A stretch of DNA of 11,862 bases from Serpentinimonas sp. GTDB taxonomy: Bacteria > Pseudomonadota > Gammaproteobacteria > Burkholderiales > Burkholderiaceae_C. Positions within the stretch are counted from its first letter, which is position 1. Each line of letters starts with the position of its first letter. Shown here piece after piece: positions 5,430-11,862 of the stretch. Under the pieces are notes generated by a model that saw nothing but the letters and a program-made list of their open reading frames with translations, made no database searches and was not told the origin of the DNA. A program made the position numbers and the translations under genes. The stretch spans positions 1 to 11,862 of the forward strand of contig JALOSG010000068.1 in NCBI GenBank assembly GCA_025458665.1. The letters run 5' to 3'.

Positions 5430-6461
5430 ATGACCGCCATCCAGTCCGTACACACCACTGCCACCAACGCCACCGACACCGCCACCGAACCGACCCCGGA
5501 CCTCGTGCAGGCGATGCGCCATTGGGGCCCGCTATGGCACCGGGACATCGTGGCAGGACGGGACGCCATGTACGCGGCCTTTGCGCCGCATCTGGCGCAG
5601 GCTGAGGCACAGGCCGCGGCAGAGGGCGTGGTGAATCTGGCCCGCGATACGCCCTATGGCGCACATGCCAGACAGGTGCTGGATGTGTACGCGCCAGCCC
5701 GGCCACAGCACGCCCAGGCTCCATGGCCGGTCATGTTGTTTGTGCACGGTGGCGCTTTCGTGCGCGGCGACAAGGAGCACCCCTGCGGCATCTACCGCAA
5801 CGTAGCGCTGGACTTTGCGCGCCATGGCTGGCTCGCCCTCAACGTGGAGTACCGGCTGGCCCCCGAGGCCCCTTGGCCCGAGGGCGCGGTGGATGTGCGC
5901 GAAGCGGTGCTGTGGGCACAAACCCACGTGGCCCGGTTCGGTGGCGATGCGCAGCGTATTTTTCTCATGGCGCATTCCGCCGCCTGTGCCCACACGGCCA
6001 CCGCCGTGTGGGACGAGCGTGTGCGGCCCACAGGCGGCCTGCCCATTGCGGGCATGGCGCTGGTGAGCCCCCGCTCCAGAGCCGATGTGCGTGCCGAGAA
6101 CCCCAACGCTTTTGGCGTACGCGCTTACTACGGCGACGACGAAAGCCAGTACAACCAGCGCGCGCCGCTGGCCCATGTGCGGCCCGACGCGCCCCCCACG
6201 CTGGTGGCGCTGGCGCAGTACGAGAACCCCTTGCTGGAGTTCTATGCGCTGGAGCTGGCGCACGCGCTGGCGCAGGCCTGCGATACGCAAGGCGGTCCCA
6301 TGCCGCGGGTGCTGCAATTGCCCGACCACAACCACACCAGCCTGATGGCAGGCTTCAACCTGCCGGGTAACCTGCTGGGCAGACAGATACGCGACTGGTG
6401 CGCGCGCGTGGAGTGCGGCGAGTTCAGGGCCCGAAACTGGGGTTCACCCGGTGGAGTGTGA
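5430..6461 (+). CDS. Alpha/beta hydrolase (esterase/lactonase-like, HSL/BD-FAE type)
   Basis: A 343-residue alpha/beta-hydrolase with no signal peptide at the chosen start. The oxyanion motif is H-G-G at 106-108 (FVHGGAFVRGD), followed by NVEYRLAPEAPWPEG, typical of carboxylesterases of the hormone-sensitive-lipase type. The nucleophile elbow reads AHSAA with S183, instead of the usual GxSxG. The probable catalytic His is H302 in DHNHTS. The usual acid position is unclear, because the segment ENPLLEFYALEL carries Glu rather than an obvious Asp. Starting at 5265 would add a spurious hydrophobic stretch that overlaps the operator, so ATG 5430 is preferred even though no ribosome-binding site precedes it. 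It ends 10 bases before the operator of the tetronate gntR. A lactone or ester feeding that pathway is a plausible substrate, not shown. Confidence 0.85.
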   Translation: MTAIQSVHTTATNATDTATEPTPDLVQAMRHWGPLWHRDIVAGRDAMYAAFAPHLAQAEAQAAAEGVVNLARDTPYGAHARQVLDVYAPARPQHAQAPWPVMLFVHGGAFVRGDKEHPCGIYRNVALDFARHGWLALNVEYRLAPEAPWPEGAVDVREAVLWAQTHVARFGGDAQRIFLMAHSAACAHTATAVWDERVRPTGGLPIAGMALVSPRSRADVRAENPNAFGVRAYYGDDESQYNQRAPLAHVRPDAPPTLVALAQYENPLLEFYALELAHALAQACDTQGGPMPRVLQLPDHNHTSLMAGFNLPGNLLGRQIRDWCARVECGEFRARNWGSPGGV

Positions 6462-6470
6462 GGTCTGGAA

Positions 6471-6491
6471 GTTGTATGATGACTAGACAAC
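6471..6491. promoter_or_regulatory. Putative GntR operator, copy 2, upstream of the tetronate regulator gene
   Basis: GTTGTA (6471-6476), nine bases, then GACAAC (6486-6491) form an inverted repeat with one mismatch, with the same geometry as the copy at 5316. TATGAT at 6475-6480 inside the site is a good -10 match, so binding would block the promoter of the gntR operon. A further TTGTA occurs at 6495, 23 bases from the first. The ATG of gntR is 35 bases downstream. This suggests autoregulation. Confidence 0.65.
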
Positions 6492-6525
6492 ATCTTGTAG
6501 AACCTCGTTGTCCCGAGCTGGTCCC

Positions 6526-7365
6526 ATGACGCCACCCACCGACACCCCGCTGCCGCCTACCGAACGCCTGAGTGACCGGCTGGCCGAGCTTTTGCGCGGG
6601 CACATCGATTCGGGTGAGTGGCCCCCGGGCCACCGCCTGCCCACCGAGCAGAAGCTGACCGAACAGTTCGGGGTGTCCCGCACGGTGGTTCGCGAGGCTG
6701 TAAGCCGCCTCAAATCCATGGGACTGCTCACCTCGCGCCAGGGAGCCGGGATGTTCGTATCCCCCCGCCACCAGGCCCGTGCGCTGGCGTTCGACCCCAC
6801 GGTGCTGAACTCGCTGGAAGCGGTGCTGCACATGGTGGAAGTACGCCGCACGCTGGAGGGCGAGGTGGCCGGGCTGGCGGCCGAGCGCATTGACAAAGCC
6901 GGCGCGAAGGCCATACAGCAGGCGCTGGTGGAACTCGATGCGGCGGTGGCCCGTGGCGAGGATGGCGTGGAGCAGGACCTGCTGTTCCACCGCACCATAG
7001 CCAAAGCCACGCGCAACCCCCACTTTGAACGCCTGCTCGATTTCCTGGAGCAGTACCAGCGCGATGCCATCAAGGTGACGCGCGCCAACGAGTCGATGAA
7101 GGCGGACTTCATGCGCCAGGTCCGGGCCGAGCACGACGCCATTGCCCAGGCCATTGTGAAAGGCCAGCCCGACAAGGCCCGCAAGGCCGCCACCCGCCAC
7201 ATGCTCAACGCGGCGAAGCGCATCGAGTTGGCCGACGCGCCCGTGCGCCAGGCACTGGATGCTGCCCTGTCGGGAAGCGCGAAAGCGCGGCCCGCCGCGG
7301 CTGCTGCTCCGGGAAGCGCCAAAGCCAAGACCACCCCCATTTCCAGAAAGACAAGAACCGCATGA
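6526..7365 (+). CDS. FadR-like GntR-family regulator (FCD) of the tetronate operon
   Basis: A 279-residue regulator. The winged helix-turn-helix lies at about residues 13-80 with the signature PTEQKLTEQFGVSRTVVREA at 39-58 and LTSRQGAGMFV as the wing. An FCD domain follows with VRRTLEGEVAGLAAERID and a LLFHRTIAKATRNPHFERL segment. The last 30 residues are an Ala/Lys/Pro-rich basic tail. The start is taken at ATG 6526, since the alternative TTG 6508 adds only six residues and has no better ribosome-binding site. The stop overlaps the ltnD start (ATGA), making the regulator the first gene of the catabolic operon. The matching operators at 6471 and 5316 make it the likely binder of both. The expected effector is a tetronate or an oxo intermediate. 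Confidence 0.93.
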   Translation: MTPPTDTPLPPTERLSDRLAELLRGHIDSGEWPPGHRLPTEQKLTEQFGVSRTVVREAVSRLKSMGLLTSRQGAGMFVSPRHQARALAFDPTVLNSLEAVLHMVEVRRTLEGEVAGLAAERIDKAGAKAIQQALVELDAAVARGEDGVEQDLLFHRTIAKATRNPHFERLLDFLEQYQRDAIKVTRANESMKADFMRQVRAEHDAIAQAIVKGQPDKARKAATRHMLNAAKRIELADAPVRQALDAALSGSAKARPAAAAAPGSAKAKTTPISRKTRTA

Positions 7366-8333
7366 CCCACCACACCACATCCACCTCCCCCGCTTCGTCA
7401 CCCACCCTGGGCGTGGTGGGCCTGGGCTCTATGGGCCTGGGCGCTGCCCTGTCGGCCGTGCGCCGGGGCGTGCCCACCTACGGCTGCGACCCGCGCGAAT
7501 CGGCCCGCCAGACCTTTGCCGAAGCGGGTGGCCATGCCGTGGCCACGGCGGCGGACCTGGCCCCGCACTGCGATGTGGTGCTGGTGCTGGTATTGAACGC
7601 CGCGCAGACCGAAGAGGTGCTGTTTGGCCCGCAGGGCCTGGCGGGCCGCATGAAAAAGGGTGGTGTGGTGGTGGCATCGGCCACGGTAGACCCTGGCTTG
7701 CCGCCGCAGTGGGACGCCCGCCTGGCCGAGCACGGCCTGCACCTGATCGATGGGCCGGTCTCGGGCGGTGCGGCCAAGGCGGCGCAGGGCCAGATGACGG
7801 TGATGGCCTCGGGCAAGCCCGAGGCGTTCGACGCGGCAGGCGCCTTGCTCGATGCGTTCGCGGGCAAGGTGTACCGCCTGGGTGACGCTGCGGGTGTGGG
7901 CTCCACCGTGAAGATGGTGAACCAGCATCTGGCGGGCGTGCACATTGCCGCTGCGTGCGAGGCCATGGCACTGGGCATACGCGCCGGGGCCAACCCCGAG
8001 CAGTTGTACGAAGTCATCTGCAACTCCGCCGGCATGAGCTGGATGTTCCAGAACCGTGTGCCGCACATCCTGCAGGGCGACTACACGCCCCTGTCGGCGG
8101 TGAACATCTTCGTGAAAGACCTGGGCATCGTGCTGGACGCCGCGCGGCGCCTGGGCTTTCCGCTGCCGCTGGCGTCTTCGGCCCACCAGCTGTATCTGGC
8201 CACATCGGCCATGGGCCTGGGCGGTGAGGACGACTCGGCGGTGGTGAAGTACTACGCCGCACTGGCTGGGCTGGAGCTGCCACAGCCTGCCACGGCCGCT
8301 ACCGCTACCGCTACCCAGAAGGCGCAGCCATGA
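7362..8333 (+). CDS. ltnD: L-threonate 2-dehydrogenase (3-hydroxyisobutyrate dehydrogenase family)
   Basis: A 323-residue cytoplasmic NAD-dependent beta-hydroxyacid dehydrogenase. The N-terminal Rossmann motif is GLGSMG (20-25), after a Thr/Ser-rich leader of about 15 residues. The substrate-binding motif DGPVSGG is at 130-136, and the catalytic Lys is K184 in GSTVKMVNQHLAGVH. NSAGMSWMFQNR matches the LtnD branch. The established reaction is L-threonate plus NAD+ to 2-dehydro-L-erythronate, the entry step for L-threonate. The C-terminal dozen residues are Ala/Thr repeats of low complexity. Its ATG overlaps the gntR stop and its stop overlaps the otnK start (both ATGA). The name rests on the operon context as much as on the protein, since the superfamily is broad. 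Confidence 0.87.
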   Translation: MTHHTTSTSPASSPTLGVVGLGSMGLGAALSAVRRGVPTYGCDPRESARQTFAEAGGHAVATAADLAPHCDVVLVLVLNAAQTEEVLFGPQGLAGRMKKGGVVVASATVDPGLPPQWDARLAEHGLHLIDGPVSGGAAKAAQGQMTVMASGKPEAFDAAGALLDAFAGKVYRLGDAAGVGSTVKMVNQHLAGVHIAAACEAMALGIRAGANPEQLYEVICNSAGMSWMFQNRVPHILQGDYTPLSAVNIFVKDLGIVLDAARRLGFPLPLASSAHQLYLATSAMGLGGEDDSAVVKYYAALAGLELPQPATAATATATQKAQP

Positions 8334-9604
8334 TCCTGGGCGTCATTGCCGACGATTTCACCGGCGCCACCGACGTGGCCAGCATGCTGGTGCGCGCCGG
8401 CATGCGGACCGTGCAGGTGATCGGGGTGCCGCAGGCCGACGGCGTGGGCGCGGCCAGCCTGAACGCCGATGCGGTGGTGGTGGCGCTGAAGTCGCGCACC
8501 ACGCCGGCCGCCGAAGCGGTGGCCGAATCCCTGGCCGCGCTGCGCTGGCTGCAGGCCGGTGGCGCGCGCCAGTTCTATTTCAAGTACTGCTCCACCTTCG
8601 ACTCCACCGCCGAGGGCAACATCGGGCCGGTGGCCGAAGCGCTGCTGGCGGCACTGGGCAGCGACTTCACCATCGCCTGCCCCGCCTTCCCCGAGAACGG
8701 CCGCTCCGTCTACATGGGCCACCTGTTTGTGGGGGAGCAGTTGCTGAGCGATTCCGGCATGCGCCACCACCCGCTCACGCCCATGACCGATGCCAACCTG
8801 GTGCGCGTGCTGCAGGCCCAGTGCCAGGGCCGTGTGGGCCTGGCGCGGCACGACGTGGTGGCACAGGGTGCAGTGGCGCTGAAGGCGCGCTTCGCAGAAT
8901 TGCGCGCCTCCGGTCACCGTTTTGCGGTGGCCGACGCGATCGACAACCAGAGCCTGCGCACGCTGGCCGAAGCCTGTGCCGATTTGCCCCTCATCACGGC
9001 CGGTTCCGGCGTGGCGCTTGGCTTGCCCGCCGTGTACGAGGCGCGCGGCTGGCTGCGCCCCGACGCCGAGGCTGCCACGCTGCCCGCGGTGGGTGGTCGC
9101 GCGGCGGTGTTGTCCGGTTCGTGTTCCAGCGCCACCAACGCACAGGTGCAGCACTGGCTGGCGCAGGGCCGCCCTGCGTTCCGGGTGGACGCGCGTGCGC
9201 TGGCCGCTGGCCAGGACCTGGCGCAGGCTGCGTTGCAGTGGGCAGCGCAGCCCGAACACGCCAGCGTGCCTGTGCTGGTGTATGCCACCGCCCAGCCCGA
9301 TGAAGTGCGCGCCGTGCAGGAAGCACTCGGCGTGCAGCGTGCAGGTGCGCTGGTGGAACATTGTCTGGCTACCGTGGCCCAGGGCTTGCAGGCGCAGGGC
9401 GTGCGGCGCTTCGTGGTGGCGGGCGGTGAAACCTCGGGTGCGGTGGTGCAGGCGCTGGGTGTGCAGCGGCTGCGCATTGGTGCCCCCATCGACCCCGGCG
9501 TGCCCTGGACCCAGGCCGAAGGCCAGCCCCTGTTGCTGGCCCTGAAATCGGGCAACTTCGGGTCCACGGACTTCTTCAGCAAGGCGCTGGGGCTCACCGC
9601 ATGA
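8330..9604 (+). CDS. otnK: 3-oxo-tetronate 4-kinase (DUF1537/four-carbon acid sugar kinase)
   Basis: A 424-residue ATP-dependent kinase. The N-terminal sugar-acid-binding domain (DUF1537-N) opens with the hallmark ADDFTGATD at residues 7-15. It is followed by KYCSTFDSTAEGNIGPV and the AFPENGRSVYMGHLFVGE segment typical of OtnK. The C-terminal nucleotide-binding domain has GGETSGAVV (365-373), the IGAPIDPGVPW segment and KSGNFGSTDFF (from 406). The known role is phosphorylation of 3-dehydro-tetronate at O4, using the product of OtnI. Length is normal and all signature motifs are present. It is translationally coupled to ltnD upstream and to otnC downstream by 4-base overlaps. Confidence 0.94.
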   Translation: MILGVIADDFTGATDVASMLVRAGMRTVQVIGVPQADGVGAASLNADAVVVALKSRTTPAAEAVAESLAALRWLQAGGARQFYFKYCSTFDSTAEGNIGPVAEALLAALGSDFTIACPAFPENGRSVYMGHLFVGEQLLSDSGMRHHPLTPMTDANLVRVLQAQCQGRVGLARHDVVAQGAVALKARFAELRASGHRFAVADAIDNQSLRTLAEACADLPLITAGSGVALGLPAVYEARGWLRPDAEAATLPAVGGRAAVLSGSCSSATNAQVQHWLAQGRPAFRVDARALAAGQDLAQAALQWAAQPEHASVPVLVYATAQPDEVRAVQEALGVQRAGALVEHCLATVAQGLQAQGVRRFVVAGGETSGAVVQALGVQRLRIGAPIDPGVPWTQAEGQPLLLALKSGNFGSTDFFSKALGLTA

Positions 9605-10326
9605 ACCACGCGCAGCAAGCCGTGCGCGATGACATCTGCCGCGTGGGCCGTTCCCTGTTCGAACGCGGCTACGTACACGCCACGGCGGGCAACATCAGCG
9701 TGCGGCTCCGCGCAGAGCAGGGCGGCGGCACGCTCATCACCCCCACCGATGCCTGTCTGGGTTTTCTGCAGCCCGATGCACTGGCCTGGGTGTCCGACGA
9801 CGGGCAGCAGCTCAGCGGTGAGCGCGCCAGCAAAACCCTGGCGCTGCACCACCGCATCTACGCCGCCGAGCCCGCAGCGGGCTGCGTCATCCACACCCAC
9901 TCCACCCACCTGGTGGCACTCACGCTGAGCCACCGTGCGGCGAGTGGAGCCGACGCCGCTGCCAATGCCGACGCTGAGTCCCACACCGACGACCTGCTCC
10001 CCCCTATCACTCCTTACTTCGTGATGAAAGTGGGCCACGTCCCCCTCATTCCCTACCACCGTCCCGGCGATCCGGCGGTCGGCGATCTGGTGGCGGCCCG
10101 CATCCAGAAGGCCAAAGCTGCAGGGACTCCGTTGCGGGCCGTGATGCTGGAGCGCCTGGGGCCGAACGTGTGGCACCAGACCCCCGCGCAGGCCATGGCA
10201 GTGCTGGAGGAACTGGAAGAAACCGCACGCCTGTGGCTCATGGCCCAGACGGCCGGCCAACGCATCGAGCCTCTCAGCCCCGATCGGCTGGAAGAACTGC
10301 GCCAGCACTTTGGCGCCGCGTGGTGA
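9601..10326 (+). CDS. otnC: 3-oxo-tetronate 4-phosphate decarboxylase (class II aldolase family), divergent active site
   Basis: A 241-residue class II aldolase-fold protein. Position and overall sequence match OtnC: RSLFERGYVHATAGNISVRL, TPTDACLGFL, then HTHSTH (98-103) with the zinc-binding His pair, ITPYFVMKVGHVPLIPYHRPGDP and EELEETARL. OtnC converts 3-oxo-tetronate 4-phosphate to dihydroxyacetone phosphate and CO2. Two expected residues differ. The Glu of the usual PSKE motif is T79 (ERASKTLALH), and the third zinc-ligand His of the usual ANHGP motif is L186 (ERLGPNVWH). A 12-residue or so Ala/Asp-rich insertion (from about residue 117) precedes the conserved PYFVMKVG block. Either this branch uses other residues, such as H192 in NVWH, or activity is altered. 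The ATG overlaps the otnK stop. Confidence 0.86.
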   Translation: MNHAQQAVRDDICRVGRSLFERGYVHATAGNISVRLRAEQGGGTLITPTDACLGFLQPDALAWVSDDGQQLSGERASKTLALHHRIYAAEPAAGCVIHTHSTHLVALTLSHRAASGADAAANADAESHTDDLLPPITPYFVMKVGHVPLIPYHRPGDPAVGDLVAARIQKAKAAGTPLRAVMLERLGPNVWHQTPAQAMAVLEELEETARLWLMAQTAGQRIEPLSPDRLEELRQHFGAAW

Positions 10327-10340
10327 AGCCGGTTACAGCG

Positions 10341-10406
10341 CCCCAGAAGCCATCTTCACCGCTCTCCTCCCCGCTTTTCACACCCCCATCCCGAGCCCCC
10401 GACACC
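10341..10406 (+). promoter_or_regulatory. C-rich, G-poor leader between otnC and otnI (possible Rho-loading site)
   Basis: These 66 bases hold 37 C and 7 G, with long pyrimidine runs and no evident hairpin. They lie in the 80-base gap that interrupts an otherwise overlapping operon. No ribosome-binding site precedes the otnI ATG. A C-over-G bubble like this is what Rho utilisation sites look like, so polarity between otnC and otnI is possible. The composition was counted directly; the function is inferred. Confidence 0.35.
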
Positions 10407-11231
10407 ATGCCCCGCTTCGCCGCCAACCTCACCATGATGTACACCGAGGTGCCCTTCCTCGACCGTTTCGAGGCCGCCGCGCGCGATGGCTTCGATGCGG
10501 TGGAGTACCTCTTTCCCTACGACCACCCGCCCGAAGTCATTGCCCAGCGCCTGCAAGCCCACGGTCTGACGCAGGCGCTGTTCAACCTGCCACCCGGTGA
10601 CTGGGCCGCCGGCGACCGCGGCATGGCCTGCCTGCCGGGCCGCGAGGCCGAATTTGCCGCCAGCGTGGAGCGCGCGCTGCCTTACGCGCTGGCCACTGGC
10701 TGCCAGCGCCTGCACGCCATGGCCGGGCTGGTGCCCGCCCAGGCAGATTCGGCCGAAGCCCAGGCTGCCCGGCGCAGCACCTACGTGGCCAATCTGCGCT
10801 TGGCGGCACAGCGGCTGGCCCCGCATGGCATCACGCTCGTCATCGAGCCCATCAACACCCGCGACATGCCGGGCTACTACCTCAACTACCAGCAGCAGGC
10901 GCACGACATACTGGCCGAAGTGGGCGAACCCAACACCGGCGTGCAGATGGACTTCTACCACTGCCAGATCATGGAGGGCGACCTGACGCGCCGCCTGGAG
11001 CGCCACTTTGCAGGGGTTGGCCACATCCAGATTGCGGGCGTGCCCGACCGCCATGAACCCGACGCTGGCGAGGTGAACTACCCGGCCCTGTTCGACCGGC
11101 TGGATGCGCTGGGCTACAGCGGCTTTGTGGGCTGCGAGTATCGCCCTGCGGGCGTCACCTCGGCGGGGCTGCGCTGGCTGCACCACTACCGCGCCAGCCG
11201 TGGGCAGGCCGCGCCTGCTGCGCAGCGCTGA
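10407..11231 (+). CDS. otnI: 2-oxo-tetronate isomerase (hydroxypyruvate isomerase family)
   Basis: A 274-residue TIM-barrel isomerase of the AP-endonuclease-2/hydroxypyruvate isomerase superfamily. It starts MPRFAANLTMMYTEVPFLDR as the family does, so ATG 10407 is chosen over upstream GTG codons that would add a Pro/Ser-rich stretch of about 28 residues. Likely metal ligands and catalytic residues are E147 (VIEPINTRDMPGYY), D182 and H185 (QMDFYHCQIMEGD) and E244 (GCEYRP). OtnI interconverts 2-dehydro- and 3-dehydro-tetronate, linking the dehydrogenases LtnD and DenD to the kinase OtnK. It carries a short Ala/Arg-rich C-terminal tail beyond the usual end. It follows otnC after an 80-base C-rich gap and lacks a recognisable ribosome-binding site. 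Confidence 0.91.
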   Translation: MPRFAANLTMMYTEVPFLDRFEAAARDGFDAVEYLFPYDHPPEVIAQRLQAHGLTQALFNLPPGDWAAGDRGMACLPGREAEFAASVERALPYALATGCQRLHAMAGLVPAQADSAEAQAARRSTYVANLRLAAQRLAPHGITLVIEPINTRDMPGYYLNYQQQAHDILAEVGEPNTGVQMDFYHCQIMEGDLTRRLERHFAGVGHIQIAGVPDRHEPDAGEVNYPALFDRLDALGYSGFVGCEYRPAGVTSAGLRWLHHYRASRGQAAPAAQR

Positions 11232-11239
11232 AGGTTCCG

Positions 11240-11245
11240 TAGGAG
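11240..11245 (+). promoter_or_regulatory. Strong ribosome-binding site of denD
   Basis: TAGGAG lies eight bases before ATG 11254, in the 22-base gap after the otnI stop. It is the clearest Shine-Dalgarno sequence in the tetronate operon; the upstream genes rely on overlaps or have none. Confidence 0.7.
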
Positions 11246-11253
11246 CGCCATCC

Positions 11254-11862
11254 ATGCAGATCGTCATCACCGGTGGAGCCGGATTCCTGGGTGTGCGGCT
11301 GGCCCGCACGCTGCTGGCGCAGGGCACGCTGAGCCTGGCGGGCGCGCCCGCAGCGCCCATCACGGCACTGCGGCTGGTGGACCGCGCCGCACCGCCCCCT
11401 GACCTCGCGCAGCATCCCCTGGTGCAGGTGGTGGAGGGCGATCTGGTGGATCTGCTGGAGCAGCACCCCGAGCGCGTGGTGCCCACAGGCGCGGCCGCCG
11501 TGGTGCATCTGGCCTCGGCGGTGAGCGGGGAATGCGAGGCCGATTTCGATCTGGGCCTGCGCAGCAACCTGCGTGCGGGCATGCTGCTGCTGGAGCGTTG
11601 CCGTGCGGCTGGCGGCCAGCAGCCCCCGGTGTTCGTGTTCTCCAGCTCGCTGGCCGTATTTGGCCGCGACCCCGCAGCCCTGGCCCCCGTCCCGGCCCCC
11701 GACAGCGCCATCACCGACACCACGCTGCCCACGCCGCAAGGCAGCTATGGCACGCAGAAATTCGTGCTGGAACAGCTGGTGGCCGACTACACCCGCAAGG
11801 GTTTTCTGCGCGGGCGCAGCGTGCGCCTCATGACCGTGAGCGTGCGCCCGGGCCGACCCAAC
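11254..11862 (+). CDS. denD: D-erythronate dehydrogenase (NAD-dependent epimerase/dehydratase family), truncated by window end
   Basis: The first 203 residues of an extended short-chain dehydrogenase; the frame is open to the last base. The Rossmann motif is GGAGFLG near residue 7 in MQIVITGGAGFLGVRLA. VVHLASAVSGECEADFD marks the NAD-ribose side, FSSSLAVFG supplies the catalytic Ser region, and Y165/K169 in YGTQK are the catalytic pair. The segment SVRLMTVSVRPGRPN is typical of DenD. The known reaction is D-erythronate plus NAD+ to 2-dehydro-D-erythronate, giving a second entry to the shared OtnI-OtnK-OtnC route. Homologues run to roughly 320-330 residues, so about a third of the gene is missing from the window. 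The start is fixed by TAGGAG upstream. Confidence 0.9.
   Translation, partial: MQIVITGGAGFLGVRLARTLLAQGTLSLAGAPAAPITALRLVDRAAPPPDLAQHPLVQVVEGDLVDLLEQHPERVVPTGAAAVVHLASAVSGECEADFDLGLRSNLRAGMLLLERCRAAGGQQPPVFVFSSSLAVFGRDPAALAPVPAPDSAITDTTLPTPQGSYGTQKFVLEQLVADYTRKGFLRGRSVRLMTVSVRPGRPN

Noticed and set aside
8914..10308. Long minus-strand frame (464 codons) opposite otnK and otnC
   Set aside because: Low-complexity Ser/Ala/Arg-rich product, antisense to well-supported genes.
10170..10406. Extended OtnI start overlapping the otnC gene
   Set aside because: The extension is an out-of-frame read of otnC plus a Pro/Ser-rich stretch; family members begin at MPRFAANL.
10356..11732. Long minus-strand frame (458 codons) opposite otnI and denD
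   Set aside because: Shadow frame; both plus-strand genes are strongly supported.
1..11862. CRISPR arrays, transposons, phage genes, tRNA or rRNA genes
   Set aside because: No spaced direct-repeat arrays, transposase-like proteins, terminal inverted repeats or RNA gene signatures were seen.

Overview
The window is GC-rich DNA (roughly 65-70% by eye), densely packed with genes. It looks chromosomal and beta-proteobacterial, most likely Comamonadaceae (Acidovorax/Comamonas-like). The reasons are an orphan Bug/TctC-type solute-binding protein, a PDR/VanB-type reductase, FCD-type GntR regulators and the codon usage. No rRNA, tRNA, insertion sequence, phage gene or CRISPR array was seen.

Left part (1-1974, + strand): the tail of a ring-hydroxylating-oxygenase-type reductase with a plant-type 2Fe-2S domain, then a class II aldolase/adducin-family protein, then a GntR/FCD regulator. 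This looks like the end of a catabolic cluster, perhaps for an aromatic acid; the substrate is unknown. Middle part (1994-4160, - strand): a TMEM165/GDT1-family manganese-exporter-like membrane protein, which seems to start at CTG, and a dihydrolipoamide-dehydrogenase-like flavoprotein. Between them lies a structured leader with a nested hairpin and a 13-bp tandem repeat.

Right part (4263-11862): a tetronate (C4 sugar acid) catabolic locus. A Bug solute-binding protein (-) diverges from an alpha/beta hydrolase (+). The hydrolase is followed by a FadR-like GntR regulator and then ltnD, otnK, otnC, otnI and denD, with denD running off the window. By the established pathway for this gene set, LtnD oxidises L-threonate and DenD oxidises D-erythronate to 2-oxo acids. 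OtnI isomerises 2-oxo-tetronate to 3-oxo-tetronate, OtnK phosphorylates O4, and OtnC decarboxylates the product to dihydroxyacetone phosphate. gntR-ltnD-otnK-otnC are linked by three successive ATGA overlaps.

The most useful new observations follow. (i) A 21-bp inverted-repeat operator, GTKGTA-N9-KACAAC, occurs both in the Bug/hydrolase divergent promoter and immediately upstream of gntR, which ties transport protein, hydrolase and pathway into one probable regulon. (ii) OtnC lacks two residues expected in zinc-dependent class II aldolases: the Glu of the SKE motif is Thr, and the His of the NHG motif is Leu. (iii) The hydrolase in the regulon has an A-H-S-A-A nucleophile elbow and is a candidate tetronolactonase or other upstream hydrolase. 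All functional calls come from reading the sequence and from family knowledge; no search was run.
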